Assembly (NCBI GenBank): GCA_036346255.1
Contig: CM070636.1
Location: 25,055,539 to 25,119,538 of the forward strand
Source: Ampelocalamus luodianensis
Taxonomy: Eukaryota > Streptophyta > Magnoliopsida > Poales > Poaceae
Length of the DNA: 64,000 nucleotides
Direction of reading: 5' to 3'
Below the pieces are notes generated by a model. It saw nothing but the letters and a program-made list of their open reading frames with translations, made no database searches and had not been told where the DNA came from. Position numbers and translations under genes: made by a program. Positions 45,640 through 57,586 of this stretch are shown one piece after another; position 1 is the first letter of the stretch, and every line of letters begins with the position of its first letter.

Positions 45640-46070
45640 ACTTTGGATTCTGCTTGTGCATGCGAGATTCCAACTCCCAAGTCACTACCCTCTCGGACTT
45701 ATGGGACCACATCACCTTGATGGATACCAACATCTTACACCTGCACACTCGTCTCTACCTTTTCAGGTACACTCAACGGATTGGACTTGAAGGTACGACC
45801 GTACTCATAGGTCAATAGCTCTAACGAAACATCACACTCCAGATCTCTTAAGTACTCTCTTAACACTGGATCATACAAAACGTTGTGAACCCTGCGCTTA
45901 GACTCGAGACGGTTCTAGTGATACGCTATCTTCCAAAATCCCTATAACTTTCAGAAACAAATCAATGGACCTCGAGCCAGCATTCTCATTTGGTACCAAA
46001 CCACACAACTTGTACATAACACACGGAACTCTTGTTCCATCTCTCAATCAATCTCCTCACCTTCACAAGG
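45640..46070 (-). pseudogene. E integrase C-terminus and chromodomain remnant
   Basis: On the minus strand VHNVLYDPVLREYLRDLE (around 45890-45830) corresponds to the VHNVFHVSMLRK-type region of gypsy integrases. It is followed by a chromodomain tail (IKVMWSHKSERVVTWELESR, 45720-45650). The match to G is clear but frames are broken. Upstream (46071-49319) nothing comparable can be read. Confidence 0.65.
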
Positions 46071-49000
46071 AGCACCTCCTTTAACCAGGCATACACAACA
46101 GGACTCATTTTAAATAAACCTTTTTACAAATAGAGCCCAACTAAAAAAATAAAAGTTTCTCATCGCAACAACGCATTACCAAGTCCCCGCCAAAACAGTC
46201 AAATCCAAAATCAAAGATTCATTAGGAAAAACCTTTTCAGTTTCTAATTAGGCAGTTTGCAAATAAACACCACGTAAGCCAAAAAGGAGAAGTCACTCAA
46301 ATGCCCAAATCAAACACTTTTATTTTTCTGAACTGGAAAGAACCACCATGCCAACATAAAGCCAATCAAATAGTACTGACCTCCATCATAAACACCCAAC
46401 TCAAATAAAAATTAAGAGAGCATTTCACTACCCAAAAAGCGTTCTTTTCTCAACTTTTATGTTAGGAAATAAACCTTCTCTCAAATCATGGGATTCCAAA
46501 GCATCACACTAACTCTTTCCTCTTAACCAACAACCTCAAAACAATACTCAACCTAAAAACAACAACCGCACTCATCTAGAGGGCTTTACTAATCCACCAA
46601 AAAGATACGCTAGTCCACTCCTCTATCAAAGGAATTACTTTGATAAATAATTTCCAATGCACCTCAATATATATTTCACTCACAATCACATCAACTCAAT
46701 CATTTAAGGAGAATCAACTTGAGATTCACATCACACACACTCGTATACTACACCCAAAGGACGCTATCAATGACCATCATACTATTCGAAATCCACGTTT
46801 ATTCTACCATTTCTACATATAATCCATGGGCAACCAAGATTCTAGCATAAAACACAAGCTCAATTTCAACATCCAATACTCCTACAATAAAATTCTGGCA
46901 CAGTTGGATAGGAAAATCCTCAGATTTGATGATCACCCCACAATCAAAGCAATATCCTCAATCATTAAAATCAACAATCATAACTAATCAATTGACCGCC
47001 TAAAACAATTAATTTCGCTAATCTTGGATACTCACTAAACCACATCATTAAATCTCACCTACACCACCTTGCAAATTACACAATCACAATACCTTAACTA
47101 ATTGACCAATATTCAAACTTCTGATAATTCTAATATTCCATCAACATAAACAAATGTTCTTGGATCACTATTCACTATAGTTTCTACTAGTTGTAACAAA
47201 AATCAGTTTTATTTCAACAACAATCATTTCATTTAAATCAAGTTCCCTCCAAATATTATATCACACAATCAATTCATCCTCCAATGCTCCTCAAATAACT
47301 TGCAATCCAAGGTCTCACAACATCCTATAGTTGACCACTACTAACCAGTTACCACTATATACTCTATAAGGTTTTGTAAAACAAATCAATTATTTATTTT
47401 TCAAGAGAAGAGGCAAATAAAAACAATTTTTCAGTACATAGAAAAAATATTTTACCTTTCATAGTAAACATAAGACCAAGAGAAATAGTCAAATAACAAA
47501 GATCTCGGGAAACAAAAGAGGAGACTACAGTTGAGAACATAAGCCCCATAAGAAAAGAATATCAAACCTCAACCAATAAGAATAAAGTATTACTTTGGAA
47601 ACTCGAGAAACTCTTAAGCGACAACGACAGAAAAGTTAAACGAACTTCAATAAGTTGCAAGTTACAAAGCTTAACTCCAACCTCAAATACTTCTACTACA
47701 AAGAAAACAATTTTCTTTGATTACAACATCACTTTGCCACCTCAAACAAGAAGAGCTTTTAAGACCAAATCACCTTAATCACTAAAGAACCAATAGAACT
47801 TTCTAACACATCGCTTTGCTCCACAAATTTCAGATACCACATAAATCGTGAACTCCAAAAGATCAAGAATGCAAAGCTCGAAATATTTTATTTGGGTGAT
47901 ACCCCGAAAGACGATCCAGTTTACTCACTTTCTATAAGAATCAACACCCCCCTCACGAGTCACAATCCCTTGCAGACAATCTTACTAACATCAAGAACAA
48001 CACACTCTTAACAAGAATCATCATAGTCTACTCTTCCACTATAAAGCTCTCTAGAAATTTACCAAATTGTTCCATACTACTTTATCATCTTATCATCAAA
48101 TTGAGAGCCCACCAAAACTTTACAACCCGACTACAATAACTACTTTATTCTAAAGATGATCTACTATACAAATTAAACGGTTCTACCAAAACCTTTTCAT
48201 CAAGAACATGCAATCATCCGACAATTCCACAATCAAGTAAACATAAGCCACCTATTAAATCCCATCAGTTCAACTCTTAGTGATGCTCAACACCAAACTT
48301 CAACACACGATAATTACACTCCAACGATCGTTGTTATCAATTGGCTTCATCATGAAATCTAGTTGCTACCTACTTCTCTTTGCAAATGACATGAATATTT
48401 ACAAATACATATTCAATTGTTCCTCCTCATGTTTAGATTTGGGCAAAATCACGCTAAAACTTTAAGAATCGAAATCTTCCATCGATCAAAAGTCTCAACA
48501 ACACTACAACCAAATTCATCCAACCATTTTTGCTAGATTAACTATCCAGAAATTTCTCCCATAAATTGTAGATCCACCGATATTCAACCTCTCCAATCTT
48601 TTGTACACAATTCCAACAATTAACCATACTAAGGACTATGTAAATCTAGCAATTATATATGATCACTAACTCTCCACAGAAAATATAACTCCAAAATTAA
48701 TATCTACTAAGGCAATAATCTAACACCCTCTTAACTTAACCATCCCAAACGGTTAGATTAATCCATTGAGACCCATTAATCCAATTTATCCAAGAAGTTT
48801 ACCGAATTCAACAATCTTAATGATCAGACCAGTTCATCAATATCCCACACTTCTTAATAACTCCCAGATTTTTAGTAGGTATGGACATACCCTTAATTAT
48901 AATTCATCATGTAACTGCCCCAAAACAACATCAAATTTATCAACTTCACTTCCAAAGATCTTGGTTAAGATCGATTATGCACCACGTACAGAACCAACTT

Positions 49001-49319
49001 GATAACTCATACATTATCAATTTCCTCTATACTTAAAACCACTTAACACAAATGCGTAGAGTCAAAACATTATTTAACAAATTTTGTAAAAGATAATTTC
49101 CATTATCTAAAACACCAACCGAATAAACGGGTCACGTTTGCCAACAAGAAAGTAGAACTCTCATGAAAAGGAACAATATTGCCAATAACAACATTTACAA
49201 GTAGCAAGAATAGCTTAACAATTAGAGAAGACAATAATTGCTCTATAAAACAAATAGAGACCCATTGAAACCCATCAACTGTATTGTAACCACTATCCAA
49301 AGAAAGTTCAACAACTGCA
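46071..49319 (-). mobile_element. Family E internal region, main part
   Basis: This is the internal sequence of the minus-strand element E. No frame exceeds about 90 codons and no domain is recognisable. The sense (minus) strand is C-poor, as in family D. It is interrupted at 49320 by solo LTR K and resumes at 51559. Confidence 0.8.
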
Positions 49320-51558
49320 TGTAACACCCCAGCCCGACATGAGCCTGAAATACTACTAAACAAACTCTAATAATTCTAATCTAGACAATCTTAATAAATT
49401 TCGGCAGAACCTCCCTTGTAAAGTTAATTACACGAAGGTTCCAACACACAGATAATTCAAATATTAACTAAAACTTCCATCCAGAGACATCAAAAGATAA
49501 ACAAAGACATGCTAAGTATGTAACATAACTAGAGAGGTATGAATTTTCACTACTCATCATTATTACATTTAATCCATTGCATGAGACAAAACATAATAAA
49601 TCTTTGAGCAACTCGCCCAGTTACTAAAAACAATTACGATCTGAAGATCATTCAACTTTATTTAGTTCATGTGGCATGTGTGTGACTAGCAGACTACTTC
49701 CCCCCATGCATGTCGTTCTTGGCTCGGGTACCTAAAACATCAATAAAAGCAAGAGTGAGTCCACAGACTCAGCAAGTACAGAATAAAAGTTATAACATCA
49801 GCACCCATATATAGAAGATCAACAATAACACATCTCACATGCAAATGCAATGCTCAAGGTTTCTTTCTCTTTATCTTTCTTTGTGCATTACACCGGTAAT
49901 GCAAAGTATGCAACCGTCGCCGCATACCCATGCCTGTGCGCGCACGCACAGGGACCAATTGCCCAATACGCCGCAAGTATTGGGGACCTCAAGCCCACAC
50001 TCCACGAGTGAGGGGATCTCGGGCCCGTCACTTTCATGACGGGGATCTCAAAGGAAAACATACTTGGTCACCACGTGACAAAGCCTCAACATGATCTTAA
50101 TATGCACATGCTCATCATTTATTCATTATCAAATTACTAAAAGCCGATAACAACATACAACAATAGAGCATAGACATAATTGGAGCATCCATCAATCTTA
50201 AACATCCATCAAGTCAACAATCTCACTATGCTATCACATATCAAAAGCACACAAGCATGACCAAGCAATCACAACCGTGAATCAAACAATGCACTTGCCT
50301 TAATCGTGTGAGAATGGAGGACGTGAAGACGGTGCTGCCCCGGAACCAATCCCCCACCTAAACATTAAGAATATAACTAAGACCACAGTAACGAAAAACA
50401 TGAAATAAATACACTAGCACAACAAGTAGCAGATTGCAACGCGATCTCGACCCCAAATTCTTAAGTGCTGCACTGCCCTCTGAACACAGTCAAGTTCTAA
50501 AATTCATAACTTTCTGTACAGTGGTCCAAATTAGGTGTTCTTGGACTTCATTGAAAGGTTATCAAATTTCCCAACTAAACCTAGTTGGTGAGCTCCCCTG
50601 ATTCGGTCATCTAAAATCACTTTTAAGCCGATTAACAAGACATCGATTTCACGTCAAACTTTTTGGACAGAGCACTAAAACTATCATAACATCTAGCTCG
50701 TTTATCCAAATTTCACGTTCTTGTGCTTCCCTGAAAGCTACGACAATTATATACAACTTTCGTTATACTGGGGTTCTCAGATTTCCATTTTAACCATCAG
50801 TTTTAATCGGTTTTCTACAAACTGCCTAAATGCTAACAGATCAGCGGAACAGCAATCTTAAAAAAATCATAACTCACTAACCGTTAATCGGATTTGGGCG
50901 TTCTTGGTGGCCACCGAAAGCTAAGAACATAAGACAACTATCTCTAGGAGGATGGATCCCCAGATTCTATCTCTAAACACCTGAAAACTGCCGTCCAATT
51001 ATCTGGACAGAACGCGTTCTAACCGGTGACGAGATTCGATCTACCAAACGAATTCAAGTGTGACTAAAACACCACAACCAGTGAGGAACGCGCGATGTTA
51101 CCCTTGAAGAATCGCAGTGGGAAGAAGAACTTGCCCCGCGAAGAAGGGCTCCCTCCTTCACCTTGTCTCCTTTCTTGGCCGGTCAACCCCGGGTGCGATC
51201 TCCCTCTCTTCACCACTCGGACAGCAATGGAGATGGAAGGTCTTCACCGGCAGCGAGGGGAGAACCAGGGGAGGATGCGCAAGGTGGGGGAAAGGGGGAA
51301 GGGAGAGGCGGCCACAAGGGGGGAGATGGGGGCGTGAGGGAGTGGGGGGCGGCTAGGGTTTGGGAAGGTGGCGCCCCCCCTCCTTCACTTGGCCGGCCAC
51401 CCTCATGGGCCAAGGGCCCAAGCCCAAGTTGTGGTGAGACAGCGATTTCCCCCCTCTACGACTGTTAATTTGCACATTTTCTACTTGACCCTTCCCGTAA
51501 ATCCAATTAATTCTTTTCCGAACAAGAAAATCACTTTTCCCACCTTCGGGGTATTACA
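49320..51558 (-). mobile_element. Solo LTR K (2239 bp)
   Basis: On the minus strand it begins TGTAATACCCCGAAGG and ends GGGGTGTTACA, and is flanked by a perfect duplication CTGCA (49315-49319 and 51559-51563). It belongs to the same family group as the H LTR (61464-63674). It contains the GC-donor block (50299-50357), hairpin ladder (49933-50043) and TGAGTC/GACTCA hairpin (49756-49771). The frames at 51095-51468 are GC-rich LTR sequence. Confidence 0.93.
49933..50043 (-). repeat. Hairpin ladder, solo LTR K
   Basis: Stems: CCTGTGCG/CGCACAGG (49933-49952), CCCAATAC/GTATTGGG (49962-49984), CACTC/GAGTG near 49999, and CCCGTCA/TGACGGG (50024-50043). Confidence 0.8.
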
Positions 51559-51868
51559 CTGCAAGTGGCTGTAATCATAATAACCACAATCTCTACCTCT
51601 TGTCATAGCTATCAACCAATCAACAACACACAATAGGTTCAAAGAACCAATATCAACTCATATATCACTATAACAACATATCGAAAGCGTAGAGCAATAC
51701 TCGCCCCATTCCCATCCTACTGTGCACTAGTGTGTCAAATTTTTAAGTTAATTAACAATTAGCAAATTTTAATTAATTTTACTAGTCCTAAAACACATTT
51801 TAGCAATTTTATTTTACCTAAATTGTTAATCTATTACCCACGGACCTAAAGCCCGCTCTGATACAAAC
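51559..51868 (-). mobile_element. Family E internal region, 5' part with primer site
   Basis: It contains the primer-binding site at 51855-51866 (minus strand TTGTATCAGAGC, one base off the usual TGGTATCAGAGC), followed by GGGCTTTAGGTCCGTGG, the same context as family D (17056 onward). Sequence further in also resembles D (GATGGGAATGGG). Confidence 0.85.
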
Positions 51869-54090
51869 TGTAACACCACGGCCCAACCGTAAGCTCGGAA
51901 TGCCACTAACTACACTAACTATCAATTTTAACATCATTTTATAATAAATTACAGTAAGCGTATCACAATAAAACTCGTCCACTGGTCAGAATAATATAAG
52001 CATAATGATATGACAACCAAAGATAATTTACTCCTAGACGCATAGCAAGGTAATAAACCAAGATTAACGCAAACCAATCGATTAAGTCTATTGGATGAAT
52101 AATCAACTCTAACTTATCATCTAAGGTTATTCAACACCATCATGTCCTAAATATAAGTCATCATGCTAAAACAAAAATGTCTCATATCCAATGAATCAAC
52201 TAATTGGGTGTAGTTTGTGATTCCAAGTGTGCTAGCCCTTCCCGAGTGGAACGTCACCAACGGTCACCTAAAAACAACAATAGAGCAAGAATGAGTTCAG
52301 GACTCAGCAAATACATAATAAAACCATAAACAATAGTTTGTCAACCATAATCAAGGCTATCATCATCATCATCTATCTATTGAATGCAATTATCATATTC
52401 AAATGAACAAGTCATATTTCGTATAGGTAAAGTCGCACAATTTAACATTTTACTCATATATGCGAATGAACCATCATGCTCATGCCCATATGCATCTCCT
52501 CAGCTGATACCGGTATAGCGGAGTGTTCACCCGCCGATTAACAACTCTATCCTTCACTCCCGTGAAGTCCCCACTGAAGTAGGATTTTATCTAGAGCACT
52601 CCGGACTAGTCATGTATCTTTCTCACCGACCTCGCCGGACTAGTTACATGACTTTCTCACTGACCTGGCTTGTGCAATTCTTGTCATGATGAATGTAAAT
52701 GATGCAACATCTTTAATTATTCATCAACATAATCCATCTCATTAACTCAATATCTCATTCTCATTAACGCAATATCATAATCTCATTCAATCCATGTCGT
52801 CAATACCATGTATAAGAATAAGCTTAACAAAAGCATAATAAATAATATGATAAGTAATATCAATGACAATGGCGAACAATCTATTGTTCACCACTCTACC
52901 ATGTACTTGCCTTTAGCGTTGCGATGCGTTAGGAGGCAAAGACGATGCCGTTAACCTCGAATCCTCACCTCCTACACCATTAGATTACTCAATAAGAACT
53001 ACGACATCAAGACACTACTCACAGCACATACCCCAAAATCCCAACGTTTAAATTACATTCTTTACTCGAATTGAACTACAATCTAGCAGGAAGCCGTAAA
53101 GGACAGCAGTAGGAAAAGTAACATGACTTTTGCACTGAAATTCAGAAAAATGCAAACTCAGGCTTGTTTGAAAGGTACTGAAATTATCTACAACAATCTA
53201 GTTGGTGGAAATCCCGAATTCTGTATACATCTAACTCCAAAAGACAGATGAACACCGTCTGTTAGAACTACTCGGGCAGCAACACGAAAACAGCCATAAC
53301 TTCTAATTGGCTAAACCAAACTTAGCGTTCTTTATCAATATCGAAAGCTAAGACCAAGGCCTACAATAACCTAGTTGGGTGAAAACCCTGAATCTTCCAT
53401 TAACACAATCATATTTTAAAAGACAACTTGACAGTTCATTCTCGTCAGGATTCTGGACAGTAGAGATGAAAACTATCATAACTTTTGGTCTATACATCGG
53501 AATTAAGTGATCTTGGTGGCCACGGAAAGCTAAGAATATTATATAAATATCTCTAGGAGATGGAAACCTCTAATTCGGCCTCTAAGAACCCGAAAACGGT
53601 CGCACAACCTTCTGGACATAATTGAATCTCTAACCGCAGAAAATCGAACCAATCAATTCTAAGCGAATTCACATCTACTACTAATCAAACAACGAAGATC
53701 GACACTCGTTACCCTTCAAACACCCAGGAAAACGATGAAGAAATCCCACGAAGACCATCTCTCCTCTTATCCTCCTCTTCTCTTCTTTCCTTCTTCCTTC
53801 CTCTGGTTGATCTTCCTCTTCCTGGCCGGCAGCAGTGGAGAGGCAGTGCTACAGTACCTCATCGTGCTACAGTGCCACGCGGTTCTACAATATCGTCAGC
53901 GCTACAGTGTGTGCTACAGTAAAAACTGCTAGGTTTGTAGCTCTTAAGCCCCTTCCCCACTTGGGCCAAATAGCTATGGGCCGAAGGCCCAAGTTGTAAT
54001 ACTCCTCTCAAATTCTGAATTTTTCTTTCTAATTATATTTAATTTCAGTATTAATCATTTATTTGTTGTATGTTTAAACGGGATATTACA
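51869..54090 (-). mobile_element. Family E 5' LTR, complete (2222 bp)
   Basis: On the minus strand it begins TGTAATATCCCG at 54090 and ends GTGGTGTTACA at 51869, two bases from the primer-binding site. It contains the GC-donor block (52911-52971), a TGAGT/ACTCA hairpin (52292-52306), a stem CTTCAC/GTGAAG (52552-52567) and a CTACAGT-rich run (53847-53932). It was inserted into the protease-reverse transcriptase linker of element C. Confidence 0.92.
53847..53932. repeat. CTACAGT-rich run in E LTR
   Basis: GCTACAGT/GCTATAGT-type motifs recur about every 10-20 bases. The homologous run in the 3' LTR is 45283-45362. Confidence 0.7.
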
Positions 54091-54600
54091 TTCCTAACAC
54101 TAGATCGATGACAAACTCGATGTCATGGTCTGGTGGCATTCCTAGTAACTCTTTTGGAAACACATCTGGATATTCCTTGACGATAGGTACATCTTCCAAA
54201 CAAACGGTCTTCAAACTAATGAATAAGAGATATTTATCACGGACAGAGTTGGCTAGAAATTCCACTTTCTTTCCATTGGTATCTTCAATTGTAATGGCTC
54301 TTCAAACACAATATAGTACAGCTTTGTGCTTGGATAACCAATCTATGCCAAGTATGACATCTAAGGTCTGGGTATCTAGAATAATTAGGTTGACTAGAAA
54401 CTCAACTCCAGCTATGAGTAACTTAGCTCCTAAACATCCCACTTTAGTACTTAGTTTTGCTCTAAACGACTGGATTAACAGAGTATGCTTAAAATGCATA
54501 ACTTCCAACTTATCCTTGGTTGCAAAAACTCTAGAAACAAACGAATGCAAAGCTTCGGAATCAAACAAAACTGATGCAGGTACTGAGTTGACCAGAAACT
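54091..54600 (-). pseudogene. Element C protease and linker
   Basis: The minus-strand frame 54568-54302 holds MFDSEALHSFVS, where the catalytic triplet DSG reads DSE, and LDVILGIDWLSKH. Downstream (54300-54091) EYPDVFPKELLGMPPDHDIE is recognisable as the linker to reverse transcriptase. The linker stops at 54091 where element E is inserted; the reverse transcriptase resumes at 15416. Mutation of the active site and a stop after YCV make it non-functional. Confidence 0.85.
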
Positions 54601-55700
54601 TACCCAGTACGACATCGGGTGCTTCCTAGGCTGCTTCTAGAGTCACGTGGGAGACACAGCCTCTGACCACAAACTGTGGCACTCCTCCGGATTGACTGGC
54701 GACTTGCGAAACCCCTTGATTGTTGCTTGTCACTGGTGTCTTAGCTGGTGTAACTCCAAGGTTGAAGCATACTGGAGTTACTGTTCCCTTCTAAGGACAT
54801 TGGTTGGCTAAATGTCCGGGCTGATGGTAGGAATAACAGACTCTTGGTCCATTCTACTAGTTGCTTCCTGGATTGGGGTTGACTGACGCATGGTTGTGAA
54901 AACTCTGAGCAGTTGGACGAGGTGCTGAGGTCGGTGCAGGCATCCTAAAAGAATTCTGTAGCGAAAATGATTGAACTCATGTGGAACTATCCTCGCCTTA
55001 TGTTGCGACTGGTGACTTCCTTGCTGGGCCATCCTGCGTTTGCGACTATCCTCCAGTTCTTTGCGCTTGTCCTCTAGAACCAAAGCTTTGTTGACTAGCT
55101 CCTGGAAATCTGGAAAGGTATGGGCGATCAAGCTAACTTGTAATCCCGAATTCAGTCCCTTCAGGAAACAACTCTGATGAGCCTTATCAGTGGCGATGTC
55201 TTCTGTAGCATAACGGGCAAGCTGAGAAAATTTATTGAGGTAGTCAATCACTGACATTCCTCCTTGCTTGAGTGCGTGGAACTCATCTTTCTTCAGATCG
55301 ATTATTCCTTCTGGCACATGGTACTGACGGAAGGCTGTACAAAGCTCTTCCCAAGTGATATTCTGTGGTGTCTCGTGTGCGGCACAGAAGTTTTCTCACC
55401 ACTCGGCAGCGATGCCTTCAATCTGCTAAGTGGCATACAACACCTTCTCATGATCGTTGCATTGAGTGATCAACAACTTTCTCTCAATGACATGTCCAGA
55501 AAAGGTTGGTGGATGAGTCCTCATGAACTCGGTTAGCTTAGATGGTCCATGGTGACCATGAGCGGCTAGGGCTCCGTTGTGGTGATTTTTGTTGCTGTTC
55601 TGATTGCTCATAACCTGCATTTGATTCATCATGGTGTACATCAGCGGGGTCTACGCTGCCATGAAAAGTCCAAAATTCTACAAGTCAATTGAGGGTAGTT
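54601..55700 (-). pseudogene. Element C gag core and zinc knuckle
   Basis: The frame 55317-54808 contains the gag capsid region (LKKDEFHALKQGGMSVIDYL, then SQLARYA and DKAHQSCFLKGLNSGLQ). Near 54830 the nucleocapsid knuckle reads CYSYHQPGHLANQC, with the second cysteine lost. Frame 55641-55426 holds the preceding gag part (LTEFMRTHPPTFSG). Frameshifts separate the parts. Confidence 0.88.
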
Positions 55701-56900
55701 GTGGCGGAACTGCTCCTGCGGGGGTTTGCTCATTGTCTTCTGACACTGGGGTGCGAGAACCACTTGCAGCAGCATGATGAGTCTGAACCATCTGGTGAAG
55801 CTTCATGGGTTAGATAAGGTAGCAAGCACAAGATGAGTTAAGAATCTAGGCAGGGGGTAGGTTAAACCCAACAAACACAACTCAAGAAGACTCAACTGAA
55901 AACAAAACAACGAACCTAAACACGCAAACTACCGCCTAAAGGGCGACACTTCTAAACTAAAACTGACTAAGCCTGACTTAAACTTTAGCAAACTCAGCCG
56001 CTAAGGTAGCCTCCACAACCACAGTGGTGCTCCTTGCAAACTGATCTTGGTGCCCTGGAACTGGTGCAGCAGGAACAAGCGTCCTGGGTGCAGGCACAAC
56101 TGGCTCCTCTGGCTCCACAGCTTCTGTTGGCTCCTTAGCTTCTTCTGGGTCTTCTTCTTCTGGCTCTTCTGGGTCTTCCCCATGCTCGTGCTGGCCGTAG
56201 AGGGTTTCTTTTAGAATGGCGATCATTTCTTCTTCCCTCTACAAGGTCTCATAGACGCACTCTAGCTCGGTGGCCACTGTCTCCAGCGACTCCTCCTATG
56301 CAGCGGTGAACTGAGCGAGATGCACCACTGTGGCATTGCCTTCTCCATCCGTGGATGGGTAACGTGCTGGTAGATCCACGGCTGCCACTCGGAGATGGTA
56401 GCGGAAGATGGTGTCCTTCAGCTCATGCGCGTCGATGTTGCAAATCCTGAGGATGGCAAGGCGTGACGACTCCTAGACCCCTCCATGAAGTTGATCCTTC
56501 TGACGAAGATATTTAAAGGATGGCTTGCGTTGGTGTCCCTCCTGTCGTAGATCGTCAGATGGTAGAGCATTCCACGGTACCGACCGTTCATGACCCAGTT
56601 GTTTCCACGGTACGTCGGGTGATCGAAGCCTCCAAGCACTTGCAGCAACTTCCAAAGTTCAGCAGCAAGTCCTCCCTTACGCTCACCATTGTTCTGGAGA
56701 AGAGGCATCTGTCGAGACAGACGAAAGGGTGAGAACAGCTTAAAAACAGCGGGGAAGGAAAGATTCCAGCAGTAGTTAAGTCAAGAGAGACATGAGAGGA
56801 GTTAAGCAATTGATTAATCTTGCAAGTTAATTTTTGTTTTAGAAAATAATTTGGACACTCTAAAATTGCTGATCTAACTAAGGTCAAGACCTATAGTAAG
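55701..56900 (-). pseudogene. Element C upstream coding region (acidic, unassigned)
   Basis: On the minus strand 56708-56418 reads a compact domain-like stretch (LLQVLGGFDHPTYRGNNWVM, then GRYRGMLYHLTIYDRR). Then, with frame changes, comes RYPSTDGEGNATVVHL-type sequence (about 56370-56320). Then 56226-55978 is an acidic Glu/Pro-rich segment (EDPEEPEEEDPEEAKEPTEA). It lies between the primer-binding site and the gag core. I do not recognise a named domain; similar leaders precede gag in some grass gypsy elements, to my recollection. Confidence 0.55.
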
Positions 56901-56916
56901 TATGGCTCTGATACCA
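56899..56916 (-). other. Primer-binding site of C
   Basis: On the minus strand TGGTATCAGAGCCATACT follows the LTR end after four bases. It matches initiator tRNA-Met over at least 12 bases. Confidence 0.88.
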
Positions 56917-56920
56917 TCCC

Positions 56921-57586
56921 TGTTAGGACCCAAAAATGCAATTATGGACTCTCTGTGTGTTTTGCAGTAGTCCATGATCACGCTAGTGCACCCAGTGTCA
57001 ACATAGATGAATATCAATCTACACAAAATGATTATTAGAGTAAACAATTAATTTGAATAGCAAATAATGGTTTTGACCTTATGATCCGGTTTACATTTAC
57101 TAAGCCACGCAGGGCTAACAGAGAATTAAATAGCAGCGGAACAAAATAAACTCCAAGGAAATCCCATCAATTCGCCAGAGGCAACCAACTGAGATCAATG
57201 ACCTAACGATCAGAACCTTCATAGAACTCCTCAAAGGCAGGCGAAGACTCCTCCACTTCCGTTGAGTTGATTTAGCAAGTATGAGTACACAACCGAACTC
57301 ACAAGTCATACCACAGAATGCAATGTATAGATGTAGGCTTATTCCAAAAGAAATGGCTTTTTTGGTTCTTTTGCATAAAAGCAACATTTGCAATTAAATA
57401 CAAATAGTATATTGAAATGCAATTCAAAACAAATAAACAGTAATAAGTTAACAATTTGTTTTCACAAAGGACATAAAGCTAATCAATTTAATTCATACAG
57501 CCATACAACTTAGATCACACAGCTGTCCCTTCCCAATTGGTTTTATGAAAACTACTCCTCGTGTGAAATTCCCGAGCCTGTCCATG
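56921..57586 (-). mobile_element. Family C 5' LTR, 3' portion
   Basis: On the minus strand it ends GGGTCCTAACA at 56921, next to the primer-binding site. About 350 bases match the plus-strand C LTR at 14380-14721. It is interrupted at 57587 by an A-like LTR. I see no gene. Confidence 0.8.
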
